A stretch of DNA of 64,000 nucleotides from VRUE01 sp963705635 (GCA_963705635.1 CAVPKH010000001.1:372001-436000); one strand, 5' to 3'. Positions 23,003 through 31,506 are shown, counted from the first letter of the stretch. Program-made: numbers and translations. Notes: generated from the sequence alone by a model not told the origin.

Positions 23003-24067
23003 ATGGGCGACGAGGCTACAGACACGGCCGACGGGACCGCCGAGGCTCCGCAGGGAATCGACCGGGCCGGGGTGGAAGCCTGGTTCGCCGAGCAGCTGCC
23101 GAGCGCCCAGCCGCCGCTCTCCTTCGAGCGCATCTCGGGCGGCCACTCGAACCTGACCTACGGCGTGCGCGATGCCGCTGGCGGTCGCTGGGCGCTGCGC
23201 CGGCCGCCGCTTGGCAAACGCCTCGGCTCCGCCCACGACATGGGGCGCGAGCACCGTGTCGTCTCGGCGCTGGCCCGGACCCCCGTGCCGGTCGCCCCGG
23301 TGGCCGGCTTCTGTGAGGACGAGAGCGTCAACGAAGCTCCCTTCTACGTGATGGAGTTCGTCGAGGGCCCGATCCTGCGCGGCCTGGCCGAGGCGGAGGT
23401 ATTCCCCGAGGAGGCCGATCGGCGGGCGATCGGCGAGCGGGTGGTCGACACGCTGGTCGAGATTCATGCCGTCGACCCCGACGCGGTCGGGCTGGCTGAG
23501 CTCGGCCGCAAGCAGGACTACGTCGCCCGCCAGCTCCATCGCTGGCAGGGCCAGTGGGAGAAGTCGAAGACGCGCGAGCTGCCGGAGATCGACGCCGTCC
23601 ACGAGAGCCTCGCGGCGCGCATCCCCGCGCAGGGCCCGGCGACGATCGTCCACGGCGACTACCGGCTCGACAACATGATCCTGACGCCCGAGGGCGAGGT
23701 CGCGGCGGTCGTCGACTGGGAGCTCTGCACCCTGGGCGACCCGCTTGCCGACGTCGGTCTGCTGATGGTCTACTGGCCCGAGGCGGGCGAGGAGACGATC
23801 GCCCTCGGTCAGCCGGCGACGCTGGCGCCAGGATTTCCCAAGCGCGAGGAGCTCAAGGCCCGCTACGCCGAGCGCTCCGGCCGCGACCTCTCCCAGCTCG
23901 ACTTCTTCATCGCCCTCGGCTACTGGAAGCTGGCGATCATCCTCGAGGGCGTCTACGCCCGCTATGCCGCTGGCCAGTACGGCAAGGTGGACCCCGGCAT
24001 CGAAGAGTTCGCTCGCCTCGTCGAGCGCCTTGCGGAAGCGGCCGAGCAGGCCGAGCGGCGCGGCTAG
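23003..24067 (+). CDS. APH-like phosphotransferase (ACAD10 type)
   Basis: A 354-residue kinase-like enzyme of the aminoglycoside phosphotransferase fold. It has the nucleotide loop SGGHSNLTYGV, the catalytic loop VHGDYRLDNMIL and the Mg-binding VDWELCTLGDP. Homologues that begin and end this way are often next to acyl-CoA dehydrogenases and phosphorylate hydroxyacyl substrates (ACAD10/ACAD11); one such dehydrogenase lies 1.7 kb away on the other strand, so a lipid role is inferred rather than drug resistance. ATG at 23003 lies 34 bases from the divergent kinase start. Confidence 0.82.
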   Translation: MGDEATDTADGTAEAPQGIDRAGVEAWFAEQLPSAQPPLSFERISGGHSNLTYGVRDAAGGRWALRRPPLGKRLGSAHDMGREHRVVSALARTPVPVAPVAGFCEDESVNEAPFYVMEFVEGPILRGLAEAEVFPEEADRRAIGERVVDTLVEIHAVDPDAVGLAELGRKQDYVARQLHRWQGQWEKSKTRELPEIDAVHESLAARIPAQGPATIVHGDYRLDNMILTPEGEVAAVVDWELCTLGDPLADVGLLMVYWPEAGEETIALGQPATLAPGFPKREELKARYAERSGRDLSQLDFFIALGYWKLAIILEGVYARYAAGQYGKVDPGIEEFARLVERLAEAAEQAERRG

Positions 24068-24183
24068 TCCGCCTCCGACTCCTCGGTGAGGCAGCGAAAC
24101 TCCCGCTGGGCCGCCGGGTTCATGTGCACCAAGCAGGCCGAGAGGCGCCGACGTTGAAGAGTGTCCAGGCTGCTTGACAGCAT
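24064..24183 (-). CDS. Possible small ORF, 39 codons
   Basis: An ATG at 24183 opens a frame ending at 24064 that overlaps the stop of the convergent phosphotransferase by four bases. The product reads MLSSSLDTLQRRRLSACLVH followed by NPAAQREFRCLTEE, which is amphipathic and protein-like. No ribosome site is visible. It may be a remnant or chance. Confidence 0.25.
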   Translation of the reverse strand: MLSSSLDTLQRRRLSACLVHMNPAAQREFRCLTEESEAD

Positions 24184-24227
24184 TTAAAGGGCCTGAAAAG
24201 GTCCTGCATTACTCAGAAAACTGAGTA
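24174..24227 (+). promoter_or_regulatory. Candidate promoter and leader hairpin for first YANVM gene
   Basis: TTGACA at 24174-24179 matches the -35 consensus; the -10 is weak. A perfect hairpin TACTCAG-AAAA-CTGAGTA lies at 24210-24227 in the leader. Confidence 0.4.
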
Positions 24228-24279
24228 GAGGCTGTCGCTCCGCGATGCCTGCTGCTCGTCTCAATTGCAAGGAGAATTC

Positions 24280-24978
24280 GTGAAGCTGATACGCAAGCGA
24301 CTCACGTACGCAAACGTGATGTCGTCGATCGCTGTCTTCCTCGTCCTCGGCGGCGCCACCGCCTTCGCGGCGAAGAAGATCGGCAGCAACGAAATCAAGG
24401 GCAACTCGATCACGACCGGCAAGCTGAAGAAGGAATCGGTCACCAAGGCAAAGCTCAAGAAAGCCTCTGTTGACTCGTCCAAGCTCGCCGATGATGCGGT
24501 CACGACCGCCAAGATCGCCAAAGGCGCCGTGACCGGCGAAAAGCTCGCCGGAGCGGTTCCGGACTCCTCCAAGCTTGCGGGCAAGGGGCCGGCCTCCTAT
24601 GAATCGAAAGCGTTCCACGTTCAGACCTCTGTCGCCGTGCCTCTTGGTGCGACCGGCACCACGGCGGTTTCTTCCCTGGACCTGCCGGCTGGGACCTACG
24701 CCATATTCGGCCGTGGCTCGGTCAACAACAACGGGGCGGCGACAGCCGCCTCTGGAGCCAACAGCGTTCGTTGCAACCTGGCCGCTGGCACCGACACGAT
24801 CGAAGTTCGCAACTTCTTCCTGGGAGCCAACGGAGATCCCGGTGAGACTGAGGATTTCGACGCGCACATCGTGAGCACGTTGACAGCACCTGGGACAGCC
24901 ACGCTCAGCTGCACGACGGATGCCTTTTCTGGCAACGTGATTACACCCGAGATAACCGCTGTCTCGGTTCAGCCGTAG
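24280..24978 (+). CDS. Secreted YANVM-family repeat protein 1
   Basis: A 232-residue exported protein. GTG at 24280 follows AAGGAG by five bases and gives KLIRKRLTYANVMSSIAVFL, a signal-like helix ending AFAAKK. Residues about 35-95 are short repeats of the form xxVTTxKIxxxxVxxxKL, which should form a beta-helix-like stalk. The C-terminal half (from about 110) is a beta-rich domain with two cysteines. The family seems common in Solirubrobacterales, role unknown. It is followed by a strong terminator, and its twin lies 160 bases downstream. Confidence 0.75.
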   Translation: MKLIRKRLTYANVMSSIAVFLVLGGATAFAAKKIGSNEIKGNSITTGKLKKESVTKAKLKKASVDSSKLADDAVTTAKIAKGAVTGEKLAGAVPDSSKLAGKGPASYESKAFHVQTSVAVPLGATGTTAVSSLDLPAGTYAIFGRGSVNNNGAATAASGANSVRCNLAAGTDTIEVRNFFLGANGDPGETEDFDAHIVSTLTAPGTATLSCTTDAFSGNVITPEITAVSVQP

Positions 24979-24996
24979 CTGATCCGATTTCGGTAG

Positions 24997-25041
24997 GCAC
25001 GAGGGCCGGGCGAAAAGCCCGGCCCTCGTGCTTTCTGGTTT
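24997..25041 (+). terminator. Rho-independent terminator
   Basis: A perfect 15-bp stem (left arm GCACGAGGGCCGGGC) with a GAAAA loop, followed by TTTCTGGTTT. It lies 18 bases after the stop of the first YANVM gene. Confidence 0.85.
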
Positions 25042-25137
25042 GACTCTCGATGGCGGATCTGTAGCGTGCGAAGCTCGGCAAATCGGGCCGGAGCCGCTGC
25101 CGCCATCAGCCTTCGGCCCGCGATGAAGGAGAAAGTC

Positions 25138-25737
25138 TTGAAGCAGATACGCAAGCGGCTCACGTACGCGAACGTGATGTCGTCGATCGCCGTCTTTCTC
25201 ATCCTCGGGGGCGCCACCGCCTTTGCCGCGAAGAAGATCGGCAGCCACCAGCTCAAGGGCAACTCGGTCACGACCGCGAAGATCAAGAGAAGCGCGGTGA
25301 CCGCGTCGAAGATCAAGAAGAACTCGATCACCCCCGTGAAGATCGCCAAGGGAGCGGTCACCGGTGAAAAGATCGCCGACGGTTCCGTGGTGGCCACGAA
25401 GCTGGCCGCGGGATTCGTCGCCCCAGCTGCGGAAAAGCTGGCGCACTCCGCCAACGTCTCTGGCGCGGGCACGGTTCTGGCCGGGAGCCTGGGGATCGCC
25501 CAGGCCAACGTCGCCCACACCTCGACCGGCTTCTACTGCTTCTCCGGCCTCACTCCCGCGCCCGCTGGAGGCGTGGCGACGGTCGACTACTCCGACGCCG
25601 GCGAAGACGTGACGATTCAGCTCGATACCGGCCAGCCGCCAATCGCGGTCTGTCCAGCCGGGACTCAGGCGTTCGTCAATCCACGCGAAAAACTCGGCAA
25701 ACCCGTGGACGCCGGCTTCTTCGTGCTGCTCTACTAG
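25138..25737 (+). CDS. Secreted YANVM-family repeat protein 2
   Basis: Tandem paralogue of the protein at 24280. The first 50 codons are almost the same (KQIRKRLTYANVMSSIAVFL, then AFAAKKIGS), including the AAGGAG ribosome site, which fixes TTG at 25138 as start. Repeats of the type VTTAKIKRSAVTASKIKKNS run to about residue 95. The C-terminal domain is unrelated in sequence to that of copy 1 and carries two cysteines. A shared export and stalk module with different heads suggests duplication followed by head divergence or exchange. Confidence 0.75.
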   Translation: MKQIRKRLTYANVMSSIAVFLILGGATAFAAKKIGSHQLKGNSVTTAKIKRSAVTASKIKKNSITPVKIAKGAVTGEKIADGSVVATKLAAGFVAPAAEKLAHSANVSGAGTVLAGSLGIAQANVAHTSTGFYCFSGLTPAPAGGVATVDYSDAGEDVTIQLDTGQPPIAVCPAGTQAFVNPREKLGKPVDAGFFVLLY

Positions 25738-25803
25738 AGACCGATTGAAGCTCCGTGAGCGGGAGCGGGCTAACTGTCCGGCCCTGCTCAGGGGAGGATC
25801 TGC

Positions 25804-27066
25804 TCAGATCGCCCGGCGGGCGTGCTTGGGGTCGAGCTCGCCGGCCGCCGCCGCTTCCGCCCGCTTGGACCAGCGGTTGAGCTCGCGGCGGGCGAGGACC
25901 ATCTTGTGGACCTCGTCGGGGCCGTCGGCCAGGCGCAGCATGCGGCTGAAGCGCCAGAGGGCAGCGAGGGGGGTGTCGTCGGTCATGCCGAGTGAGCCGT
26001 GGACCTGGATCGAGCGGTCGAGCACGTTCATGACGATGTTGGCGGCGACGACCTTGATCGCCGAGATCGACTGGCGGGCGGCGCGCTTGCCCTCGGTGTC
26101 CATCTTCCAGGCGGCGTAGAGGGTGAGCAGGCGGGCCTGGTCGATCTCCATCCGCGAGGCGGCGATCGCCTCCTGGACGAACTGCTTCTCGCCCAGCGGG
26201 CCGCCGAAGGCCTGGCGCTCGTTGGCGCGGTTGCACATCATCTCCAGCGCCCGCTCGGCGGTTCCGATCGCGCGCATGCAGTGGTGGATGCGGCCGGGGC
26301 CGAGGCGGTCCTGGGCGACGACGAAGCCCATGCCCTGCTGGCCGAGCAGGTTGGCGGCGGGAACGCGGCATTCCTCGTAGCGGATCTCGCAGTGGCCGGG
26401 GCCCTTGTCGTGCCCCATCACCGGGATCGGCCGGACCAGGTTGAAGCCCGGCGCGTCGGTCGGTACGCAGATCATCGAGGCACGCGCGTAGGGGTTGGCC
26501 TCGGGGTCGGTGACGACCATCGCGATCGCCAGGCTGGCGCCGACCGCGCCCGAGGTGAACCACTTGTGGCCGTCGATCACCCACTCGTCGCCGTCGCGCA
26601 CGGCGCGCGCCTGCAGCAGGGTCGGGTCCGAGCCGGAGACCTCGGGCTCGGTCATCGAGAAGCAGGAGCGCGTTCGCCCCTCGAGCAGGGGCTCGAGCCA
26701 GTCTTCCTTCTGCTGGTCGGTGCCGTGCTCGGCGAGGATCTCCATGTTGCCGGTGTCCGGCGCGGCGCAGTTGAAGGCCATCGGCGCGGCGACGGGGCTG
26801 CGGCCCATCTCCTCGCAGAGCAAGCCGTACTCCCAGTTGGTCAGCCCGGGGCCGAAGCGCTCCTCCGGCATGAAGAGGTTCCACAGCCCCTCGCCCCTCG
26901 CCTTCTCGCGGATCTCGACCAGGATCTTCGGGAAGGGCACGCCGGGGGCGACCTCGGCGTCGAGCGCCTCCATGATCTCCCGCTCCTGCGGGTAGATCTC
27001 GGCGTCGATGAAGTCGAGGATGCGCTCGCGCAGGGTCTCGACCTGGGGGCTCGGCGTGAAGTCCAT
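25804..27066 (-). CDS. Acyl-CoA dehydrogenase
   Basis: A 420-residue flavoenzyme for the first step of beta-oxidation or a related acyl-CoA oxidation. The FAD and substrate-binding motifs are CFSMTEPEVSGSDPT and WFTSGAV, and the C-terminal domain has the signature QVHGSLGMTDDTPLA with RANERQAFGGPL before it. The long N-terminal domain (about 120 residues) and the sequence around IQVHG fit the ACAD10/11-like group rather than short-chain enzymes. Start ATG at 27066. It stands alone with an inverted repeat just upstream. Confidence 0.92.
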   Translation of the reverse strand: MDFTPSPQVETLRERILDFIDAEIYPQEREIMEALDAEVAPGVPFPKILVEIREKARGEGLWNLFMPEERFGPGLTNWEYGLLCEEMGRSPVAAPMAFNCAAPDTGNMEILAEHGTDQQKEDWLEPLLEGRTRSCFSMTEPEVSGSDPTLLQARAVRDGDEWVIDGHKWFTSGAVGASLAIAMVVTDPEANPYARASMICVPTDAPGFNLVRPIPVMGHDKGPGHCEIRYEECRVPAANLLGQQGMGFVVAQDRLGPGRIHHCMRAIGTAERALEMMCNRANERQAFGGPLGEKQFVQEAIAASRMEIDQARLLTLYAAWKMDTEGKRAARQSISAIKVVAANIVMNVLDRSIQVHGSLGMTDDTPLAALWRFSRMLRLADGPDEVHKMVLARRELNRWSKRAEAAAAGELDPKHARRAI

Positions 27067-27115
27067 CGACTGGGTCCTCTCCTCGGGGGCTGGGGCTGGC
27101 GGGAACGCTAGCGGG

Positions 27116-27160
27116 TGAGCTCGTGTCTACTCGCGCACAGCGCCACTAAACACGAGCTCA
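27116..27160. repeat. Hairpin repeat, TACTCGCGCA class, copy 1
   Basis: Perfect 11-bp arms TGAGCTCGTGT/ACACGAGCTCA around an inner TACTCGCGCACAGCGCCA. The inner part recurs at 27922 with different arms. It lies between two minus-strand genes, and the right arm reaches the stop of the RibD-like gene. Confidence 0.8.
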
Positions 27161-27901
27161 GCGGGTTTGCCGCTGCCGGTAGCGGGCGAAGAGCTCGCCG
27201 TCTTTCTCCAGCAGCCAGGCCAGCTCCAGCTCGGCGATGCCCGGCAGCGCCCCGCCCTCGAGGATGCGCGGCGCCTCGGCGCCGGTCAGCCGCGGCGCGG
27301 TGGTGAGGAAGAGCTCGTCGACCAGGCCGGCGGCCCAGAGCTGATCGTGCAGGTGGGGGCCGCCCTCGCAGAGCAGGGCGCGGATGCCGCGCTCCTGGCG
27401 CAGGTGGAGGAGCGCGGCCGCCAGGTCGATCTGCCCCTCGTGGCGGACGATGCGCAGGCTCGTCGCCGTCTGCGGCGGCTCGGTCTCCGAGGCGGTGAAG
27501 ACCAGCACCCGGCCGCCGCCGGCGGTGAAGAGCGGCGCGTCCCAGGGCAGGTCGAGGCGGCCGCTGACGATCACCATCAGCGGGTCGTGTGGGAGGCCGA
27601 TCCGCTCGCGGCGCTCGCGCTGCTCCTGGTCGGCGACGACGCGGCCGTAGCGCTCGGCCCGCATCGTCCCGGCGCCGATCATCACCGCGTCGAAGCGGGT
27701 GCGCAGGCGGGCCAGCATTTCCGTGTCGGCGCTGGAGCCGATCGGGCCGGAGACGCCGCCGATCGTCGCTCGCCCGTCGACCGTGGCAGCGAAGTTGGTC
27801 GCGACGAAGGGCCGCTCCGCCTGCGGCTGCTCCCAGGGGCGGTAGGAGTCGAGCTGCTCCTCGACCGTGGTCGCACCGGGTTCGGGCATCAGCCGCCGCA
27901 T
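27158..27901 (-). CDS. RibD C-terminal-like (pyrimidine) reductase
   Basis: A 247-residue dihydrofolate-reductase-fold protein of the RibD C-terminal family, which reduces ribosylaminopyrimidines in riboflavin synthesis. Motifs: NFAATVDGRATI near residue 37, MIGAGTMRAERYGR, and LLCEGGPHLHDQLWAAGLVD. There is no deaminase domain. No other riboflavin genes are nearby, so its use in that pathway is uncertain; stand-alone members are common in actinobacteria. ATG at 27901 gives MRRLMPEPGATT. Hairpins of one class flank it on both sides. Confidence 0.8.
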   Translation of the reverse strand: MRRLMPEPGATTVEEQLDSYRPWEQPQAERPFVATNFAATVDGRATIGGVSGPIGSSADTEMLARLRTRFDAVMIGAGTMRAERYGRVVADQEQRERRERIGLPHDPLMVIVSGRLDLPWDAPLFTAGGGRVLVFTASETEPPQTATSLRIVRHEGQIDLAAALLHLRQERGIRALLCEGGPHLHDQLWAAGLVDELFLTTAPRLTGAEAPRILEGGALPGIAELELAWLLEKDGELFARYRQRQTR

Positions 27902-27921
27902 CGGCCCGGAGCCTATTGGGG

Positions 27922-27966
27922 TGACTTCGCCTTTACTCGCGCATAGGGCGAGCAAAGGCGAAGTCA
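27922..27966. repeat. Hairpin repeat, TACTCGCGCA class, copy 2
   Basis: Perfect 13-bp arms TGACTTCGCCTTT/AAAGGCGAAGTCA around TACTCGCGCATAGGGCGAGC. The inner sequence matches copy 1 at 27116; the arms do not. Confidence 0.8.
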
Positions 27967-27973
27967 GCGGTGC

Positions 27974-28963
27974 TCAGGAGTAGTCGTGCCAGCCGGCGAA
28001 CTCGCGGCCGGCGAACTTCTGCAGGCCGGCGACATCGGCGCTGTAGCGGCCGCGCACGGTCTCGAAGAGGTCGTCGGGGAGCTTCGGCTTCGGCGCCGGC
28101 GGCTTGTCGGGGTCGTGGACGACCTTCTCGACGAGCCAGCGCATCCGCTCCGGCAGGCGGTCGAAGTTGCGGTCGAAGGAGCGGAAGCCGGGCAGCTTGA
28201 TCAGCTTCTCCATGAACTGGTATTTGTCGCCCTGCTTGGCGCTCGACTTCTCCCACTCGCGGTCGAACTGCTCCGAGGTGAAGCTCTCGTCGACGCCGGC
28301 GAAGCCGAATGCCTTGCGCATCGTCGCCTCGCGTTCGCTCTGCAGCTCCTCCTGGGTGATGATCTCGATCTGGGAGCGGTCGAAGTGCTCGAGGTAGGGC
28401 TGCAGCTGCATCCAGTACATCGAGCGCTGGATGTAGGAGGAGTCGGGCTGGGAGAGGGTCGCGACCATCTCGCGGGTCTCGTAGCCGGCGCCGGTCGCGT
28501 GGACCCAGTGGGAGAGGATGCGCTTGATCGGGTCGCGCACCATGTAGAGCAGGCGGGCGTCGGGGCAGTGCTGATGAATGCGCTCGGGGACGCCGCTGAA
28601 GCGCGGCAGGTTGGTGTAATGCGGGGAGGACTCGCCGCGCACCTTGAAGCGGCCGTCGAAGCGGCTGGCGTACCAGTCGAGGCCGAGGTCCCAGTTGAGC
28701 TCCTCGGCGAAGAAGTTGAGCTCCTTCGGCTTCGACATCTGGATCTCGGGGTGCAGGCCGAGGTAGTGGTGGATGCTGGTCGTACCGCACTTGAGGCCGC
28801 CGATGATGATCAGGTTGGGCAGCTCGGCATGGCGCTTGCGCCGACGGCGGAAGCGACTTTTGCGATCGGCGCTGTAGCGCTCGCGGGCACGCGCGCACAT
28901 CGCCTCGTCGGCGGGGTCGCGGGGAGCCTGGGAAGCGGGAATCTGCGTCTCGGCCTCTGACAC
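27974..28963 (-). CDS. Sulfotransferase
   Basis: A 329-residue PAPS-dependent sulfotransferase. The 5' phosphosulfate loop is GGLKCGTTSIHHYLGLHP (about residues 55-72) and the 3' phosphate site is VRDPIKRILSHW. A typical helix region KPKELNFFAEE follows the first loop. The N-terminal 45 residues are basic and polar (RRRRKRH). The acceptor is unknown; glycolipid or cell-wall sugar is common for this group. It diverges from a flippase-like membrane gene with only 21 bases between starts, so the two may be co-regulated. Confidence 0.88.
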   Translation of the reverse strand: MSEAETQIPASQAPRDPADEAMCARARERYSADRKSRFRRRRKRHAELPNLIIIGGLKCGTTSIHHYLGLHPEIQMSKPKELNFFAEELNWDLGLDWYASRFDGRFKVRGESSPHYTNLPRFSGVPERIHQHCPDARLLYMVRDPIKRILSHWVHATGAGYETREMVATLSQPDSSYIQRSMYWMQLQPYLEHFDRSQIEIITQEELQSEREATMRKAFGFAGVDESFTSEQFDREWEKSSAKQGDKYQFMEKLIKLPGFRSFDRNFDRLPERMRWLVEKVVHDPDKPPAPKPKLPDDLFETVRGRYSADVAGLQKFAGREFAGWHDYS

Positions 28964-28984
28964 CAGCGGGCTAGTCTAGCTGCG

Positions 28985-29989
28985 ATGCCCGCCGCTGATC
29001 TGGCCTCCAGCTTCAACGCGTTCTTCAACGCCGCCACGGCGTTCTTCCAGCACCTCTCGGACATCCGCTGGACGCCGTTCGCATTCGCGCTCGGCTTCCT
29101 GCTGGCGATGCAGCTTGCCCGCGCCTGGGCCTGGCGCAATGTGCTGCGCGCCTCCTACCCGGACCAGCGCATCGCCTTCACCCACCTGGCCGCCGCCTAC
29201 CTCGCCGGGGCCGGGATCAACGCCGTGATCCCGGCCCATGCCGGCGACGTCACCAAGGTCTTCCTGGTCAAGCGCCAGATCCCCCACTCGTCCTATCCGG
29301 CGGTGACCTCGTCCTTCCTCGTCCAGACCGTCTTCGACACCAGCGTCGGCGCCCTCGTCCTCCTCTACGCGATCACCCAGGGCCTGCTGCCGCCGCTGCC
29401 CCGGATCCCCGACCTGCCGGCCTTCGAGATCTCCTTCTGGGCCGATCACCCGCAGACGCTGCTGATCGTCACCGTGGCGCTGCTGCTGGCGATCGCGATC
29501 GGCGTCTACTTCCTCGCCCACCGGGTGCGGCGCTTCTGGGACCGGGTCAAACAGGGCCTCGTCATCCTGCGCCAGCCGCGCCGCTACCTGCGCGAGGTGG
29601 CGGCCTGGCAGGGGGTCGGCTGGCTCTTTCGCTTCGCCGCCTTCTGGTTCTTCCTCGAGGCGTTCGGGATCGGCGGCTCGGTTGGCAACGTGATGCTGGT
29701 GATGAGCGTGCAGGCGATCGCCAACATCGTCCCCTTCACCCCCGGGGGCGCCGGCGCCCAGCAGGCACTGCTGGTGGCGACGCTGAAGGGGCCGTCGCGC
29801 TCCGCCGTCCTCTCCTTCTCGGTCGGGACCCAGATCGCGATGGCGGCCTGGTCGGTCGTGCTCGGCTTCGGCGCAATCCTCTTGGTCTTCGGCACCACCG
29901 ACTGGAAAGGCCTGATCCGCCAGGCCCAAGACGACGCCGAGCGCGAAGAGGCGGGCGCAGCAAGCGCCTCCACCGCCGGCACCAGCTGA
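28985..29989 (+). CDS. Flippase-like integral membrane protein (LPG synthase TM family)
   Basis: A 334-residue protein with about eight membrane segments, of the family that forms the membrane part of lysyl-phosphatidylglycerol synthase (UPF0104). Family marks are the AGINAVIPAHAGDVTKVFLV region after the second segment and the loop VPFTPGGAGAQQALLV before the last ones. No aminoacyl-transferase domain is attached, so it is likely a stand-alone lipid or glycan transporter. It is divergent from a sulfotransferase. The tail is charged and disordered. Confidence 0.8.
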   Translation: MPAADLASSFNAFFNAATAFFQHLSDIRWTPFAFALGFLLAMQLARAWAWRNVLRASYPDQRIAFTHLAAAYLAGAGINAVIPAHAGDVTKVFLVKRQIPHSSYPAVTSSFLVQTVFDTSVGALVLLYAITQGLLPPLPRIPDLPAFEISFWADHPQTLLIVTVALLLAIAIGVYFLAHRVRRFWDRVKQGLVILRQPRRYLREVAAWQGVGWLFRFAAFWFFLEAFGIGGSVGNVMLVMSVQAIANIVPFTPGGAGAQQALLVATLKGPSRSAVLSFSVGTQIAMAAWSVVLGFGAILLVFGTTDWKGLIRQAQDDAEREEAGAASASTAGTS

Positions 29990-30004
29990 GCGAATCCAAG
30001 CCGC

Positions 30005-30054
30005 ACCGCGTCAAATTTCCATCCTGCTGGATTGGAATTGATGCAGTTCGCGGT
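30005..30054. terminator. Bidirectional hairpin between convergent genes
   Basis: ACCGCG/CGCGGT outer pairs enclose CCATCC-TGCT-GGATTGG with A/T pairs beyond and a few single-base bulges. It lies between convergent genes ending at 29989 and 30063. Confidence 0.6.
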
Positions 30055-30062
30055 TGGCGGGC

Positions 30063-30752
30063 TTAGGCCGGGGTGGCGACCAGGCCGGCGAGCGGGTCGC
30101 GGCCGTTCCAGCTGCCCCGCGAGGCGTAGGGGCGGAAGCGCACGAAGGCGGATTCGTGGTGGAAGGGACGGGCGCGGTCGCTTCGCACCGCCGCTTGGTG
30201 CGCTCCCTGCTTGCGGTAGGCGTAGTCGCGCATCGCCGCCGCGTCTCGCCACAGTGAGAAGGTGGAGACCAGGTGCGGAGGCCGTGCCAGGCCGGTCGAG
30301 GCGAGGAGCGCCGGCTCGGCGGCGACCTCGGATTCGGCCGGGGCGCCGCTGCGCAGGAAGGGCACCAGGCGGCGCAGGCGCAGGCGGCCGAGGGTCAGCA
30401 CTGCGACCGGCTCGTCGTCGGCGACCGGGATCTCGCGGGCGGGGAGTCCGGGCATGCCGGCCCAGGCGCCGGATACTCGCAGCGGCTCGAGCCGCGTCAT
30501 CCAGCCGCCGGCGAGCGCCTTGCCGAGTGGGTGGCCGCGCGAGAACTCGTCGAGGGCGCCGTCGTCGTCCCAGGCGGCGATCAGGCCGATGGGGTTAAGT
30601 CGCGGCCTGGGCAGGAGACCCTCGCCCAAGGGTGCCGTGACCGTCGCCTCCGCGTAGCTCAGGCCGGGCACGTCCCCCGGGCGCGGCGGCTGGCGCAGTG
30701 CGTCGAGTGCCGCCCGCGGGCCCAGGCTGGCGATGTGAACCGAGACGATCAT
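30063..30752 (-). CDS. CrtA-like (spheroidene monooxygenase family) protein
   Basis: A 229-residue protein beginning MIVSVHIASLGPRAALDAL. It has two similar halves rich in WD and HP pairs (AAWDDDGALDEF, and later STFSLWRDAAAMRDYAYR), as in the CrtA-like heme-containing dimeric barrel family. Actinobacterial members lack carotenoid genes around them and their substrate is unknown. ATG at 30752 is set by a strong AGGAGG eight bases upstream. It is divergent from a TetR regulator, with candidate operators between. Confidence 0.6.
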   Translation of the reverse strand: MIVSVHIASLGPRAALDALRQPPRPGDVPGLSYAEATVTAPLGEGLLPRPRLNPIGLIAAWDDDGALDEFSRGHPLGKALAGGWMTRLEPLRVSGAWAGMPGLPAREIPVADDEPVAVLTLGRLRLRRLVPFLRSGAPAESEVAAEPALLASTGLARPPHLVSTFSLWRDAAAMRDYAYRKQGAHQAAVRSDRARPFHHESAFVRFRPYASRGSWNGRDPLAGLVATPA

Positions 30753-30779
30753 CTGGACTACCTCCTGCCTTCGAGCTAA

Positions 30780-30818
30780 CCTAGCGTCTACTAGGAAGTG
30801 TCGAAAACGGTACCTAGG
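30780..30818. promoter_or_regulatory. Candidate TetR operators
   Basis: CCTAG-N6-CTAGG at 30780-30795 and a second CCTAGG at 30813-30818 lie in the 76-base gap between the CrtA-like gene and the TetR gene. The repeated half site suggests autoregulation and control of the neighbour. Confidence 0.5.
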
Positions 30819-30828
30819 GAGCGTTAGG

Positions 30829-31506
30829 TTGTCAACCAAGCCGGGCGAGGAAGCAGCGGCCCCGCGCAAGCGGATGAGCTCGGCTGCCCGCCGCGAGGTG
30901 ATCGAGCGGGCAGCTGCCGAGCTCTTCGCCGAGCGCGGTTACCAGGGGGCCTCGATTGGCGAGATCGCGCGTCGATCGGGCGTTACGCCACCGGTCCTCT
31001 ACGACCACTTCGGCTCGAAGCTGGACCTGTACCGCTGCCTGCTGGAGCGTCATTTCGCCGATCTGCGCGAGGTCTGGCGGGAGAATTTCATCGGCGACGA
31101 GCCTCCCGAGCAGCGGGTGGCACGGTCGTTCGATGCCTGGTTTGCCTACATCGAGGCGCATCCCTTCGCCGGCCGGATGCTCTTTCGCGACACGATCGGC
31201 GACCCCCAGGTCGACGCCGTGCAGCGAGACGTGGCGGCGCGAAGCCGGGCGGCGATCATGCCCCTCTACGAGCGCGAGCCCGGCGCCGAGAACGCGATCG
31301 GCGCCGCCGCCGAGGACGGCCTCGAGATGGTCTGGGTGGTGATGCGCGGAGTGCTGCAGGGCCTGGCGATGTGGTGGTACGACAACCCCCACGTACCCCG
31401 CAGCCAGGTCGTCGCCACGGCGATGAACGGCCTCTGGGTCGGCTTCGAGCGGGTCCAGCGCGGCGAGGTCTGGCGGCCGCCCCCCAGGGGAGACCAGGAG
31501 GATTAG
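30829..31506 (+). CDS. TetR-family transcriptional regulator
   Basis: A 225-residue regulator with an N-terminal helix-turn-helix (RREVIERAAAELFAERGYQG, then IGEIARRSGVTPPVLYDHFG, about residues 22-65). The C-terminal ligand domain contains FAGRMLFRDTIGDPQVDAV. TTG at 30829 is favoured by GGGAG seven bases upstream; ATG at 30874 is possible. It is divergent from the CrtA-like gene and probably represses it. The ligand is unknown. Confidence 0.88.
   Translation: MSTKPGEEAAAPRKRMSSAARREVIERAAAELFAERGYQGASIGEIARRSGVTPPVLYDHFGSKLDLYRCLLERHFADLREVWRENFIGDEPPEQRVARSFDAWFAYIEAHPFAGRMLFRDTIGDPQVDAVQRDVAARSRAAIMPLYEREPGAENAIGAAAEDGLEMVWVVMRGVLQGLAMWWYDNPHVPRSQVVATAMNGLWVGFERVQRGEVWRPPPRGDQED

Noticed and set aside
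23003..24067. Aminoglycoside resistance gene
   Set aside because: The fold is APH-like, but sequence style and the nearby acyl-CoA dehydrogenase fit the ACAD10-type group; nothing points to drug resistance.
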